A stretch of DNA of 46,084 nt from Bacteroides sp. (GTDB taxonomy: Bacteria > Bacteroidota > Bacteroidia > Bacteroidales > Muribaculaceae), in NCBI GenBank assembly GCA_023665145.1, contig JAMPEM010000016.1:1-46084 (forward strand). The letters are read 5' to 3'. Under the pieces are notes generated by a model. The model was not told the DNA's origin. It made no database searches and worked only from the letters and a program-made list of their open reading frames with translations. The position numbers and the translations under genes are program-made. How positions within the stretch are numbered: position 1 is the stretch's first letter; every line of letters begins with the position of its first letter. Positions 1-8,409 of the stretch are shown piece by piece.

Positions 1-52
1 ATAAACCAGCAGATTTACAGTCTGCCCCATTTGGCCACTCTGGTATTCGCCC
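1..52 (-). tRNA. tRNA-Tyr (GTA), 3' part outside the window
   Basis: Read on the minus strand from 52 down, the sequence gives a seven-base acceptor strand GGGCGAA, a D arm CCA/TGG with the GGCC-containing loop of long-variable-arm tRNAs, and an anticodon stem GCAGA/TCTGC around the loop CTGTAAA. The anticodon GTA (complement at 16-18) decodes tyrosine, and the start of a long variable arm follows. The T arm and 3' end lie beyond the window edge. A textbook Bacteroidota promoter sits just upstream (64-95). Confidence 0.9.
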
Positions 53-63
53 TAATTCGACTG

Positions 64-95
64 CAAAGTTACAACATTTTAGTCGAATTTCCAAA
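64..95 (-). promoter_or_regulatory. Promoter of tRNA-Tyr
   Basis: On the minus strand there is a -33 TTTG (95-92), exactly 20 bp, then a perfect -7 box TAACTTTG (71-64). This matches the known Bacteroidota housekeeping consensus TTTG-N19-21-TAnnTTTG. Transcription would begin a few bases before the tRNA 5' end at 52. Confidence 0.8.
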
Positions 96-140
96 TATTT
101 TTTTAATTCATTGATTATAGTTCATATTTAGCAGAATTGA

Positions 141-160
141 GAGAGCCTCAGAGGGCTCTC
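141..160. terminator. Hairpin terminator after mltD
   Basis: GAGAGCC (141-147) pairs perfectly with GGCTCTC (154-160) around a six-base loop. It lies 15 bases past the mltD stop codon. The T-rich flank is on the plus-strand 3' side, so the minus-strand signal has no clean U-tract. It still marks the end of the parA-parB-DUF5683-mltD operon. Confidence 0.6.
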
Positions 161-174
161 CCTTATATTTTCAT

Positions 175-2259
175 TTATTTTTTCTTCTTTTTTGATGATT
201 TTTTAGAGGATGATTTGGAATTGTTATCAGTTTTCTTTTTCGAAGAAGATGATGCTTTGTCAGATTTTTTCTTTTTGGGGATGGTAAGTGTTTTTCCGGC
301 ACGTATGTTATCGTTTTTCATGCCGTTAGCCTGTTTGAGCTCATCCACTGACACACCATATTTCTTCGAAATCGTGGAAAGACTTTCACCCTCTTTGATG
401 CTGTGTTCATTCTTCTTCGAAGACTTGGAAGCGGATTCTGTATTGTTTTTTTTACCTTTTCTATTCTTTTGGGAAGAAGACTTGGCGGTAGTGTCCTCCT
501 GTTTGTTCTTCTTACTTCTTTTAGAGGAAGTCTGAGCTGTGGTATCTTCTTTCTTACTCTTGTTAGTTTTCTTAGAAGAAGTCTGTGCAGTAGTCTCTTC
601 TTTCTTACTCTTGTTAGTTTTCTTAGAAGAAGTCTGTGCAGTAGTCTCTTCTTTCTTACTCTTGTTATCGCGAGCTTTCGCTTTTGTATACTGTGTTGAA
701 TTTGTTGTTGCAGTCTCAGAATTGCGAGTGGATGTGCGAGTGGAAGTTCTTGTGGAAGACGCTTGCGTGTTGGTTTTCTTGTTAGAGGATTTAACAGTTT
801 GGGCAGCCACTTCCTTATTAGTGGATATTCTGAGTTCCTGACCTACTCGTACAGCTTCGCGACGCAAACCGTTTTGCATCTTTATCTCACTTTTTGTCAC
901 ACCATAATATTGCGCAATATCTGCAAGAGATTCACCTTCCTGAACGATGTGAGAATAAGAATGTTTACCGGAAGATTGTCTGTTGCTGTTGTTACGCGCG
1001 GCAGTTTTCTTAACTTCGGCAATCTCCTCGGCGAGTTCTTCATCGGCATTATTTTGCACGAGTTCCTCAGCCACCTGGTCATCTACCGTTATCAGATCGG
1101 AATTTTCATCAGCAGCTGTATTATCAGCGATATCATCAGTAGCAAGAGCAGATGCACCTTTGCCGGGTTCAGCCACTACGCGACGCGCATATTTGTCAGC
1201 ATCATAGTTTTTGATATCAGTTTCACTCATCAGATAAGCATGAATCTGTTGAGAGGGCAAAATAAGCATATATGATTTATTGTGATTGCCGGGGATGATA
1301 TCGTTTCTGAATTGTGGATTGAGGATTCGAAGCTCATCCATCGGGATGTTAAGCACTTTTGAAATCTGATTGAAATGCACACGGCTATCCACAGCGACGG
1401 TATCAGTAACAAGAGGTTTTGTAGCGAGCACCGGAGAGATGTTATGCTCCGGATAATAGTTCATTACATAAGTAGCTGCAATAAACATAGGGACATAACC
1501 ACGAGTTTCAGAAGGAAGATAAGGATAAATGGCCCAGAAATCTTTGTTGGAGGCATCCCCGCCGGCTCTACGGAGAGCCTTGTTGACATTTCCGGGTCCA
1601 CAGTTGTAAGCGGCGATAACTAGACTCCAGTCGCCGTAAGTGTCATAGAGGTCTTTGAGGAATGCAGCGGCTGCACGACTTGAGCGGTAAGGGTCACGAC
1701 GTTCGTCAACGAGGGAATTTACCTCAAGGTTATAACCTTTGGCAGCAGAAAGCATGAATTGCCACAATCCGGTGGCACCCATTCGGGAAACTGCGTTGGG
1801 ATTAAGTCCTGACTCAATGACGGGAAGGTATTTAAGTTCGAGAGGGAGTCCGGCTTCTTCGAGAGCCTGTTCAAAGATAGGCATATAATAATGGGAAAGG
1901 CCGAGCATAGCAGCCACACCGCTTCTGCCACGCTTCGTATAGCGGTCGATGTATTGACGCACTATCTGATTAAAGGGCAAATCGATGGATGTGGGGAGAG
2001 TGGCAAGACGCTCCATAATGACAGCATCGGATGTAGCAGGGTCCGTGGCTGTCTTGTATTTATTGTCGGTAGCGGTATAATTTTTCATATACCACCCTTC
2101 GAGGAGCTTTTGTGTGTCTTGTTCATAAGTCTCGGGGAAGACAATAGCATTGTCGTTGATAGAATATTTAAGATCAAGGACATTAGATGTCTTCGCGGCA
2201 GCCGGGAGAAGGGCGGCTGCTGAGATAGCTGAGAAAAGGAGTAGTTTGCGTAGCATCAT
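175..2259 (-). CDS. mltD: Membrane-bound lytic murein transglycosylase D with two LysM domains
   Basis: This is a periplasmic enzyme predicted to cleave the MurNAc-GlcNAc bond of peptidoglycan with formation of a 1,6-anhydro end. A signal peptide occupies residues 1-23. A GH23/SLT domain covers about 110-290, with the catalytic glutamate E149 in VIESGLNP, the GLWQF motif and the AAYNCGPG motif. Two LysM peptidoglycan-binding domains follow, at about 430-475 and 619-661. Between them is a low-complexity linker rich in Lys, Ser and Thr that contains near-identical 17-residue repeats, and the protein ends in a polylysine/serine tail. At 694 residues it is longer than usual for MltD because of the linker and tail. 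It is the last gene of the parAB operon, nine bases after the DUF5683 gene, which suggests coupling of chromosome segregation with wall remodelling (inference). Confidence 0.93.
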   Translation of the reverse strand: MMLRKLLLFSAISAAALLPAAAKTSNVLDLKYSINDNAIVFPETYEQDTQKLLEGWYMKNYTATDNKYKTATDPATSDAVIMERLATLPTSIDLPFNQIVRQYIDRYTKRGRSGVAAMLGLSHYYMPIFEQALEEAGLPLELKYLPVIESGLNPNAVSRMGATGLWQFMLSAAKGYNLEVNSLVDERRDPYRSSRAAAAFLKDLYDTYGDWSLVIAAYNCGPGNVNKALRRAGGDASNKDFWAIYPYLPSETRGYVPMFIAATYVMNYYPEHNISPVLATKPLVTDTVAVDSRVHFNQISKVLNIPMDELRILNPQFRNDIIPGNHNKSYMLILPSQQIHAYLMSETDIKNYDADKYARRVVAEPGKGASALATDDIADNTAADENSDLITVDDQVAEELVQNNADEELAEEIAEVKKTAARNNSNRQSSGKHSYSHIVQEGESLADIAQYYGVTKSEIKMQNGLRREAVRVGQELRISTNKEVAAQTVKSSNKKTNTQASSTRTSTRTSTRNSETATTNSTQYTKAKARDNKSKKEETTAQTSSKKTNKSKKEETTAQTSSKKTNKSKKEDTTAQTSSKRSKKNKQEDTTAKSSSQKNRKGKKNNTESASKSSKKNEHSIKEGESLSTISKKYGVSVDELKQANGMKNDNIRAGKTLTIPKKKKSDKASSSSKKKTDNNSKSSSKKSSKKKKK
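535..662 (-). repeat. 51-bp tandem repeat inside mltD
   Basis: A 51-bp unit is repeated about 2.5 times with few changes and keeps the reading frame. It encodes the 17-residue unit KSKKEETTAQTSSKKTN in the inter-LysM linker. More degenerate units flank it on both sides. The unit length is a multiple of three, so copy-number change would alter linker length without a frameshift. Confidence 0.85.
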
Positions 2260-2268
2260 AATCGTAAT

Positions 2269-3138
2269 TTAGAAGTTAAGGGCCCAAGTAAGGCCGGCAG
2301 CCGGACGTGAGGAGTAAGGAGTGCCAATCAGAGAAGGGGCAACGTCCATGGAGAGATTTGGTGATATATCGAAGTGGGCCATTGAAGCATCGACGTAAGC
2401 GTCGAGCATACAGAGGAGATAAAGCCCCACACATAGAATAATGCAAAGATCACGATTGCGTCGGTAATAGTCGCGGCGCGATTTTAGCACTCTCTGAAGC
2501 CATGTTTTGTCGAGGTCGGATTCGGAGGTGGTGGGAGGGAAGAAATTCATATAGCTCTTGGAGTTGGGATCATCATCGAGAAGATCTCTGTATCCTTGAG
2601 TATAATCCTGATATTGATTATTATTCCAAGTGGTGGCATACCCGAGTCCCATAAATCCGCCGACGATAATTGGAAGTTTCCAATATCGGCGATTATAGAT
2701 TTGTCCCAATCCGGGGAAAAGTGCCGAGAGCCAAACAGCGCGTTCGGGAGAGGGGTTGAAGATTTTTTTGCCGTCAAGTCCGTATGGGGAGTTGGGATCC
2801 TGATAAACCGTCAATACACTGTCTGCTTCCGCTTCAGGAAGCTTGACGAGTACTTCTGCGTCAAGATATTCGCTGTCGTTGGAATCATTCTCTTTTTCTC
2901 GGGAAGGGATATCGGGTTGGGACACTTCTTCTGTCTGTTCCGGAACTGACAGGCGTTCGGGAGAGATACTGTTTTTGCGCGACCGGCTTTTTGCAACCGG
3001 AACAGCGGGTTGCTGAGCCTGAACGTAGGCAGTCAGCAGGTCGAACGGGAAAAGAACGAGCAGGCACATAAATATTACCGCCGGACGACAATCATCGTTG
3101 GACAGCAGTATTTTCTTTATGTGGGAGCACAGTTTCAT
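2269..3138 (-). CDS. DUF5683 family membrane protein
   Basis: This is a 289-residue protein of unknown function conserved in Bacteroidota. A hydrophobic signal-anchor segment lies at about 20-42, followed by a charged, low-complexity stretch to about 125. The DUF5683 domain begins near RAVWLSALFPGLGQIYNRRYWK, a short hydrophobic, glycine-rich motif reminiscent of TM2-type domains. A second hydrophobic stretch (LCIILCVGLYLLCMLDAYVD) lies near 235-255. The start codon overlaps the parB stop by four bases (ATGA), so translation is probably coupled. It keeps the order parA-parB-DUF5683-transglycosylase, an arrangement I recall from other Bacteroidales. Its role is unknown, and a link to envelope or nucleoid positioning is only a guess from context. 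Confidence 0.85.
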   Translation of the reverse strand: MKLCSHIKKILLSNDDCRPAVIFMCLLVLFPFDLLTAYVQAQQPAVPVAKSRSRKNSISPERLSVPEQTEEVSQPDIPSREKENDSNDSEYLDAEVLVKLPEAEADSVLTVYQDPNSPYGLDGKKIFNPSPERAVWLSALFPGLGQIYNRRYWKLPIIVGGFMGLGYATTWNNNQYQDYTQGYRDLLDDDPNSKSYMNFFPPTTSESDLDKTWLQRVLKSRRDYYRRNRDLCIILCVGLYLLCMLDAYVDASMAHFDISPNLSMDVAPSLIGTPYSSRPAAGLTWALNF

Positions 3139-4025
3139 TTCAGTTTTTCAAAAAGTTGAACAAGTTTGAGGAGTTCATCATCGTCTGAGAATCGGAGAGT
3201 GATGGAGCCGTGGCCGTCGTCGGATCTGGAGAATTTCACCGGAGTGGGGAAATAGTTTGACAACTCTTTTCTGAATGAGTCATATAGAGCTGAAGAAGCG
3301 GCAGATGGTTTGCGCGACGGTTTGCGCATCGGTTTTTCACCGCGTTCGAGTGCCTCGCTCCATTCTTTGGCAAGTTCCTCTACACGTCTTACGGAGAGTC
3401 CATCTTTAACACAAATGTTATAAAGGCGCAATTGCTGTTTGGGGTCATTAACCGAAAGGATAGCCCTTGCGTGTCCCATGTCCACTTTTTTGTCACGGAG
3501 TCCGAGTTGGATTTCTGCCGGGAGACGGAGCAGACGGAGATGATTGGCTATTGTAGCTCTTTTTTTACCGAGGCGTTCGGAGAGACGTTCCTGAGTGAGA
3601 TTATAAGTATCTATTAATTTTCTGAAGGCGAGAGCGACCTCTATGGCATTGAGGTCTTCACGCTGGATATTCTCGATAAGTGCCATTTCGGTAGTTTCCG
3701 AATCGGAAGCTGTCCTGACGTAAGCCGGGACAGAAGCAAGTCCTGCGCGTTTTGCAGCGCGCCAACGACGTTCACCTGCGATTATTTGGAAACGGTCACC
3801 ATCAGCGGCACGGAGAGACAGGGGCTGAATGATACCGAGTTCCCGGATAGATGTTGCCAACTCGTCGAGGGATTCATCGTCGAAGGTAGTTCGAGGTTGG
3901 TCGGGGTTTGGGGATATAAGGTCAATATTTATTTCTCGAATGGCGGAGCTGCCGTCGGTTCTGATATCACCGAAGGAAATAAGGGAATCGAGTCCGCGTC
4001 CGAGTGCGTTTCTTTTAGGGGTCAT
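3135..4025 (-). CDS. parB: Chromosome partitioning protein ParB (Spo0J/Noc family)
   Basis: This is the centromere-binding CTPase that loads at parS and spreads as a clamp, working with ParA. The 296-residue protein starts with the typical LGRGLDSLI. The ParB/sulfiredoxin-like nucleotide-binding domain follows, with PNPDQPR, IIQPL and the CTP-binding motif GERRWRAA. MALIENIQREDLNAIE and the helix-turn-helix (LTQERLSERLGKKRATIANHLRLL region) come next. The C-terminal dimerisation segment includes FRKELSNYFPTPVKF. It lies four bases after parA and overlaps the next gene. No parS-like 16-mer of the GTTTCACGTGAAAC type was found in the window. Confidence 0.95.
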   Translation of the reverse strand: MTPKRNALGRGLDSLISFGDIRTDGSSAIREINIDLISPNPDQPRTTFDDESLDELATSIRELGIIQPLSLRAADGDRFQIIAGERRWRAAKRAGLASVPAYVRTASDSETTEMALIENIQREDLNAIEVALAFRKLIDTYNLTQERLSERLGKKRATIANHLRLLRLPAEIQLGLRDKKVDMGHARAILSVNDPKQQLRLYNICVKDGLSVRRVEELAKEWSEALERGEKPMRKPSRKPSAASSALYDSFRKELSNYFPTPVKFSRSDDGHGSITLRFSDDDELLKLVQLFEKLK

Positions 4026-4029
4026 TTAA

Positions 4030-4821
4030 TTAAACTGAGGGGTGAGGACGATGTTTCTTTTTATTTTTTGAGATAAGCTCTCTGGAGAGTTGGGAATAAG
4101 CAATGGCACCACGGCTGTCGGGGTCATAAAGGATAACGGGAAGCCCGTGGGACGGAGACTCTGACAGTTTGATATTTCTGGGAATAACGGTGGAGAATAC
4201 CATCGAGCCGAAATGCCCTTTAAGCTCTTCGAATATCTGATTTGCGAGACGCAGGCGGGCGTCGTACATGGTTAGGAGGAATCCTTCAATGTCGAGTTCC
4301 GGACGGAGACGACTTTTTATAATTCTGATTGTATTGAGGAGTTGTGATATGCCTTCGAGTGCGAAATACTCGGCCTGAACGGGGATAATGACGGAGTCAG
4401 CAGCAGTAAGAGCGTTGACTGTTATTATACCGAGCGAGGGAGAGCAGTCAATCAGGATATAGTCGAAATCATCTTTTATCGGGTTGAGGACAGAAGCGAG
4501 AGTACGTTCTCTGTCGGGACGGTTCATAAGCTCAATTTCAGCACCTACGAGGTCTATACGAGAGGGGATGATTGAGAGTCGTTCTACGCAGGTGGATTGC
4601 ACTGCTTTTTCCGCAAGATGTCCATTCACAAGACATTCGTAGATTGACATTTCAACTTCACGGGGGTCAATCCCGAGGCCGGAAGTTGCATTGGCTTGAG
4701 GGTCGGCATCCACAAGTAGTACCTTTTTGCCGTCAAGAGCCAGACATGCACCGAGATTGAAGGCCGTGGTGGTTTTTCCCACGCCCCCTTTCTGATTGGC
4801 TATCGCAATAATCTTACCCAT
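4030..4821 (-). CDS. parA: Chromosome partitioning ATPase ParA (Soj)
   Basis: This is a 263-residue deviant Walker-A ATPase. KGGVGKTTT is at about residues 10-18, VLLVDADPQANATSGLG carries the A' motif, and DYILIDCSPSLG is the Walker B region. It forms the nucleoid-bound gradient that moves ParB-parS complexes. The length and motif order are those of chromosomal Soj proteins. It heads the four-gene operon. Its 107-base leader contains a 10-bp palindrome, GTGTGCACAC (4895-4904), which could be an autoregulatory site (inference). Confidence 0.95.
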   Translation of the reverse strand: MGKIIAIANQKGGVGKTTTAFNLGACLALDGKKVLLVDADPQANATSGLGIDPREVEMSIYECLVNGHLAEKAVQSTCVERLSIIPSRIDLVGAEIELMNRPDRERTLASVLNPIKDDFDYILIDCSPSLGIITVNALTAADSVIIPVQAEYFALEGISQLLNTIRIIKSRLRPELDIEGFLLTMYDARLRLANQIFEELKGHFGSMVFSTVIPRNIKLSESPSHGLPVILYDPDSRGAIAYSQLSRELISKNKKKHRPHPSV

Positions 4822-4927
4822 ACAAATAGATAGTTTAGGTGAAGAGAGTTGATGTTTGGGATGAAAAAAGTATGCCTAATGATTCAATTTTAACGTGTGC
4901 ACACTACATCACCCCTAAAATAGAGTG

Positions 4928-4959
4928 CAAAATAACAATTTTTTGGTGAGATTTCACAA
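4928..4959 (-). promoter_or_regulatory. Probable promoter of the parA operon
   Basis: On the minus strand a TTG (4959-4957) lies 21 bp before TTATTTTG (4935-4928), a one-mismatch version of the -7 consensus TAnnTTTG. The predicted leader to the parA ATG is about 100 bases. The palindrome GTGTGCACAC at 4895-4904 lies inside it. Confidence 0.5.
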
Positions 4960-5020
4960 TATAAAATCTTAAATTGTCTTAAAATTATTACACAGAATTT
5001 GTATACGCCTGATTATTAGA

Positions 5021-5042
5021 ACAATAATTTTTCAATTATTGT
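5021..5042. terminator. AT-rich palindrome at the end of the MATE gene
   Basis: ACAATAATT (5021-5029) and AATTATTGT (5034-5042) form a perfect nine-base inverted repeat with a four-base spacer. It touches the last base of the MATE stop codon. The position suggests a 3'-end hairpin, although it is AT-only and has no clear U-tract. Confidence 0.4.
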
Positions 5043-6406
5043 CACAATTTTTCATCGGAAGCTCGTTCTTCTGTAAGTGCTTTAAGGAATGAGCGTCTCA
5101 GAAGCCAAGCGGCGAGAAAGAGAGCAATTGGAAAACTGTAATAAACGCCAAGGCTCTGCCATCCGAAAATTTTTGCAAAAAGAAGTAGTACAGGCACCCC
5201 GGTCAGGACGTATGCTGTCAATGAAATCCAAAGGAGCGGTTTGACGTGTCCCGTACCTCTGAGGGCATTGGCGTATGTAAGCTGAGTTGCGTCACCATAT
5301 TGATAAAGCACCAAGGGAAGGATGAGCATCATTGCTGCCGATATGACATCGGGATTGGATGTAAAACACCCTATAAGATTGCGTCCGAAAACCAAGAAAA
5401 CCAGCGATGCAATTGTGCCAAGAGTGAGGTTGATGTGCAAACCGGCATTGTTGATTCTCTCAATGGCGTCGAAATTACGCGTTCCCATTAAGTTGGCCAC
5501 ACGTATGGATGTGGCCACACCGAAGCTGATAAAAATCATGAATCCGAGTTGCGACATGATGTTTACCACCTGATATGATGCAAGTTGAATTGTGCCAAAC
5601 CAACCGCAGACTATAGCACCGAAAGCCCAGAGGAAACATTCCACACCATTTTGAATCATAATTGGATAGGATGTATCCCACACCAGTTTTGAGCGCCTTT
5701 TCATCAGTCCGGCACGTCTCATTCCTGCATGATATGGACGATATCTGCGCGAAAATCTGATAAAGTATATCATTGCGAGGCAACAAAAAAGTCGGGCGGC
5801 GAGTGTGGAGATTCCTGCACCGGTAAGGCCAAGTTCAGGAGCACCGTAGTGGCCGTAAATCAGAAACCAGTTGCCGGAAATATTAATAATATTTGCACAC
5901 AGCATAATCCACATCGGGAGAGCAGTGTCGGTAATGCCGTTTGCCATCTGCTGGCAACAATTGAATATAGCCATCGGGATGATGCCTGCAAGAACGAGCA
6001 AATAATATGGTCGTATGACGGGGAGCAGCTCGGGTGGTTGTCCAAGACGATCAATAAAGAAATACATGACTGCCATTATGAGCACTACCGCTATGGAAAT
6101 CAAAGCATTCACTCTGAGAGCAGCACGTAGCATCCTTCCGGCTTCAAAGAAATCCTTACGTCCGAACAGGGCTCCTATTAAAGGGGTTACACCCGAGGCG
6201 AATCCAATGAGCATCACTACGGGTACCATGAAGAAATTATTGACAAATGCAGATGCGGCAAGTTCGCGGGTGCCGTAATCACCCACCATCATCGTGTCGG
6301 CAAAACTCACTACGATAATACCCACCTGGGCTACAAGGACAGGTGCTCCGAGTTTCAACAGGCTCAGATACTCTTCCTTGTATGATTTTAAATCAGGCAG
6401 CGACAT
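5042..6406 (-). CDS. MATE family multidrug/sodium efflux protein
   Basis: This is an inner-membrane antiporter of the multidrug and toxic compound extrusion family, with about 12 hydrophobic segments over 454 residues in two similar halves. The segment after the start (APVLVAQVGIIVVSFADTMMVG) is typical of the family, as are the GFASGVTPLIGALFGRKD and GVATSIRVANLMGTRN segments. The frame is open back to 6460, but I chose the ATG at 6406 (MSLPDLKSY). A strong promoter at 6430-6460 starts transcription at about 6423, so upstream codons would not be in the mRNA. The substrate cannot be told from sequence. It diverges from the MsbA-like exporter. Confidence 0.92.
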   Translation of the reverse strand: MSLPDLKSYKEEYLSLLKLGAPVLVAQVGIIVVSFADTMMVGDYGTRELAASAFVNNFFMVPVVMLIGFASGVTPLIGALFGRKDFFEAGRMLRAALRVNALISIAVVLIMAVMYFFIDRLGQPPELLPVIRPYYLLVLAGIIPMAIFNCCQQMANGITDTALPMWIMLCANIINISGNWFLIYGHYGAPELGLTGAGISTLAARLFCCLAMIYFIRFSRRYRPYHAGMRRAGLMKRRSKLVWDTSYPIMIQNGVECFLWAFGAIVCGWFGTIQLASYQVVNIMSQLGFMIFISFGVATSIRVANLMGTRNFDAIERINNAGLHINLTLGTIASLVFLVFGRNLIGCFTSNPDVISAAMMLILPLVLYQYGDATQLTYANALRGTGHVKPLLWISLTAYVLTGVPVLLLFAKIFGWQSLGVYYSFPIALFLAAWLLRRSFLKALTEERASDEKL

Positions 6407-6429
6407 GGTTCTTTTACGGAATACGATTG

Positions 6430-6460
6430 CAAAGTTAGTTATAATTCCGGTATTATACAA
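6430..6460 (-). promoter_or_regulatory. Promoter of the MATE gene
   Basis: TTG (6460-6458), 20 bp, then a perfect -7 TAACTTTG (6437-6430) on the minus strand. It predicts a leader of about 17 bases and decides the MATE start codon at 6406. Confidence 0.75.
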
Positions 6461-6494
6461 GTTGTAAAAAGAGGATGTTGGTGTGGAAGCGGGA

Positions 6495-6526
6495 TTTGGC
6501 AGTTTGAGGAAAAAGAATTAATTTTG
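6495..6526 (+). promoter_or_regulatory. Promoter of the MsbA-like gene, nearly leaderless
   Basis: TTTG (6495-6498), 20 bp, then a perfect TAATTTTG (6519-6526). Only eight bases separate the -7 box from the ATG at 6535, so the mRNA leader is predicted to be a few bases at most. Confidence 0.75.
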
Positions 6527-6534
6527 CAGAATAT

Positions 6535-8373
6535 ATGAAAGATTTTCTGCAACTGCTCAAGCGTTTCGCTTTTCCGTATAAATGGAATATCGTTTTAAGT
6601 CTGTTGTTCAATCTGTTGACTGCCCTTTTGACGATATTTTCGTTTGCCATCATTATGCCGATTTTAAAGATGCTCTTCGGCATAGACTCTCAAAGATATT
6701 CAATGATGCAAATCGGAGATGGGTCACTTGAAGATGTGGCAGTGAATAATTTTTATTTTTACACACAGGAGGCGATGGACAAGTTCGGAGCCTCGCAAGC
6801 ACTACTTCTTCTTGCATCGGTGCTGGTGGTGATGACATTTCTCAAGACGGGGACTGCATATATGAGTGAATGGTTCACAATTCCGATGAGAGCCGGTGTG
6901 GTGAAGGATATTCGCGACAAGATGTATCAGAAGATTGTCTCCCTTCCGATAGGATTTTTCACCAATGAGCGTAAGGGTGACGTTATGGCTCGTGTATCAG
7001 GAGATGTCATTGAGATTGAGGCGTCTGTTATGTCATCGCTCAATATGATGTTCAAGAATCCGGTGCTTATTATGGTTTTCCTCACAATAATGTTGATTGT
7101 GAGCTGGCAGCTGACACTCTTTGTTTTCGTCTTGCTTCCGATAGCCGGACTTGTAATGGGGAAAGTGGGTAAACGGTTGAAACGCAAATCTCTCAAGGCA
7201 CAAGAGATGAATGGCCTTATATTGAGCACGACAGAGGAGACTATTTCCGGGCTCAGAGTAGTAAAAGCATTCAATGCCGAACACCGTATGGAGATGCGAT
7301 TTAACGAGGAAACGGAGGCATTCTTTAAATTGTCACGTGCCATATCACGAAGAACTGCACTTGCACATCCGATGAGTGAATTTCTCGGAACCACGGCCAT
7401 AGCCATAGTGTTATGGTTTGGTGGGACATTAATTCTGAGCGGTCATTCAAGCATTGATGCATCGGCTTTTATCTATTACATGATAATCTTCTATAGCATC
7501 ATTAATCCGGCAAAGGATTTTTCCAAAGCCGGGTATGCCGTGCAGAAGGGGATGGCGTCACTGGAGAGAATAGACAAAATTCTATCAGCAGTCAATCCCA
7601 TTAAGTCGCCGGAGCATCCGGTGGCAGTGTCAAAAGAGGAACGTCATAAGAGCCATATACGATTCCGCAACGTCAATTTTAGTTATGACGGCCGACGAAA
7701 CGTGCTCAAGGATATCAACCTTGAGATTCCGGCCGGACATACTGTAGCTATTGTCGGACAATCAGGCTCAGGAAAATCTACGTTGGCCGATCTTGTCCCA
7801 AGATTTTGGGATGTTACATCGGGACGTGTGGAGATAGATGGACACGATGTGAGAGAATATGATGTCACGGAGCTGCGAAGCCTTATGGGGATAGTGAATC
7901 AGGAGGCAATCCTTTTCAATGATTCTTTCTACGCCAATATCACATTCGGTGAGGAAAACGCTACGATGGAACAGGTGATGGAAGCAGCTCGGATAGCCAA
8001 TGCGGATGAGTTCATACAATCCACTCCGGATGGGTATATGACCAATGTCGGAGACCGTGGTTGCCGTCTCTCCGGGGGACAAAGACAACGTATCAGCATA
8101 GCGCGCGCTATCCTTAAGAATCCTCCGGTGCTTATTCTTGATGAGGCGACATCAGCTCTCGACACCGAGAGTGAACGTCTTGTACAGGAAGCTCTTGAAA
8201 GATTAATGGAAAATCGTACTACAATCGTCATAGCCCACCGACTCTCCACCATCGTCAATGCGGACATGATATGTGTGCTCCATGAAGGACAGATTATAGA
8301 AAAAGGCACTCATCAAGAGCTTATTGCAAAGAACGGGCATTACAAACGGCTTGTAGAGATGCAACAAGTGTAA
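6535..8373 (+). CDS. msbA: ABC exporter, MsbA-like (fused permease and ATPase)
   Basis: This 612-residue half-transporter has an N-terminal six-helix type-1 exporter domain (about 1-330) and a C-terminal nucleotide-binding domain. The latter shows Walker A GQSGSGKST, Q-loop NQEAILFND, signature LSGGQRQR, Walker B VLILDEATSALD and H-loop IVIAHRLST. The family includes the lipid A flippase MsbA and multidrug exporters. The MsbA assignment is by overall similarity and is not certain. The start MKDFLQLLKRF fits Bacteroidales homologues. It probably forms a transcription unit with purN, which starts 36 bases after its stop, and the DUF2752 gene. Confidence 0.9.
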   Translation: MKDFLQLLKRFAFPYKWNIVLSLLFNLLTALLTIFSFAIIMPILKMLFGIDSQRYSMMQIGDGSLEDVAVNNFYFYTQEAMDKFGASQALLLLASVLVVMTFLKTGTAYMSEWFTIPMRAGVVKDIRDKMYQKIVSLPIGFFTNERKGDVMARVSGDVIEIEASVMSSLNMMFKNPVLIMVFLTIMLIVSWQLTLFVFVLLPIAGLVMGKVGKRLKRKSLKAQEMNGLILSTTEETISGLRVVKAFNAEHRMEMRFNEETEAFFKLSRAISRRTALAHPMSEFLGTTAIAIVLWFGGTLILSGHSSIDASAFIYYMIIFYSIINPAKDFSKAGYAVQKGMASLERIDKILSAVNPIKSPEHPVAVSKEERHKSHIRFRNVNFSYDGRRNVLKDINLEIPAGHTVAIVGQSGSGKSTLADLVPRFWDVTSGRVEIDGHDVREYDVTELRSLMGIVNQEAILFNDSFYANITFGEENATMEQVMEAARIANADEFIQSTPDGYMTNVGDRGCRLSGGQRQRISIARAILKNPPVLILDEATSALDTESERLVQEALERLMENRTTIVIAHRLSTIVNADMICVLHEGQIIEKGTHQELIAKNGHYKRLVEMQQV

Positions 8374-8409
8374 GGTTATTGCAGAGTAACAAAAGAAAGG
8401 ACACAAAAT

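Noticed and set aside
137-841. Phe/Leu-rich plus-strand frames opposite the mltD tail
   Set aside because: They are the reverse complement of the Lys/Ser-rich linker and tail of MltD and have repeated sequence only because the linker repeats.
3135-5041. Replication origin or parS near parAB
   Set aside because: No dnaA gene, no DnaA-box cluster and no parS-like palindrome were seen; the 10-bp GTGTGCACAC does not match the parS consensus.
5042-6460. MATE start at 6460
   Set aside because: The promoter at 6430-6460 overlaps the extra codons and transcription would begin downstream of them.
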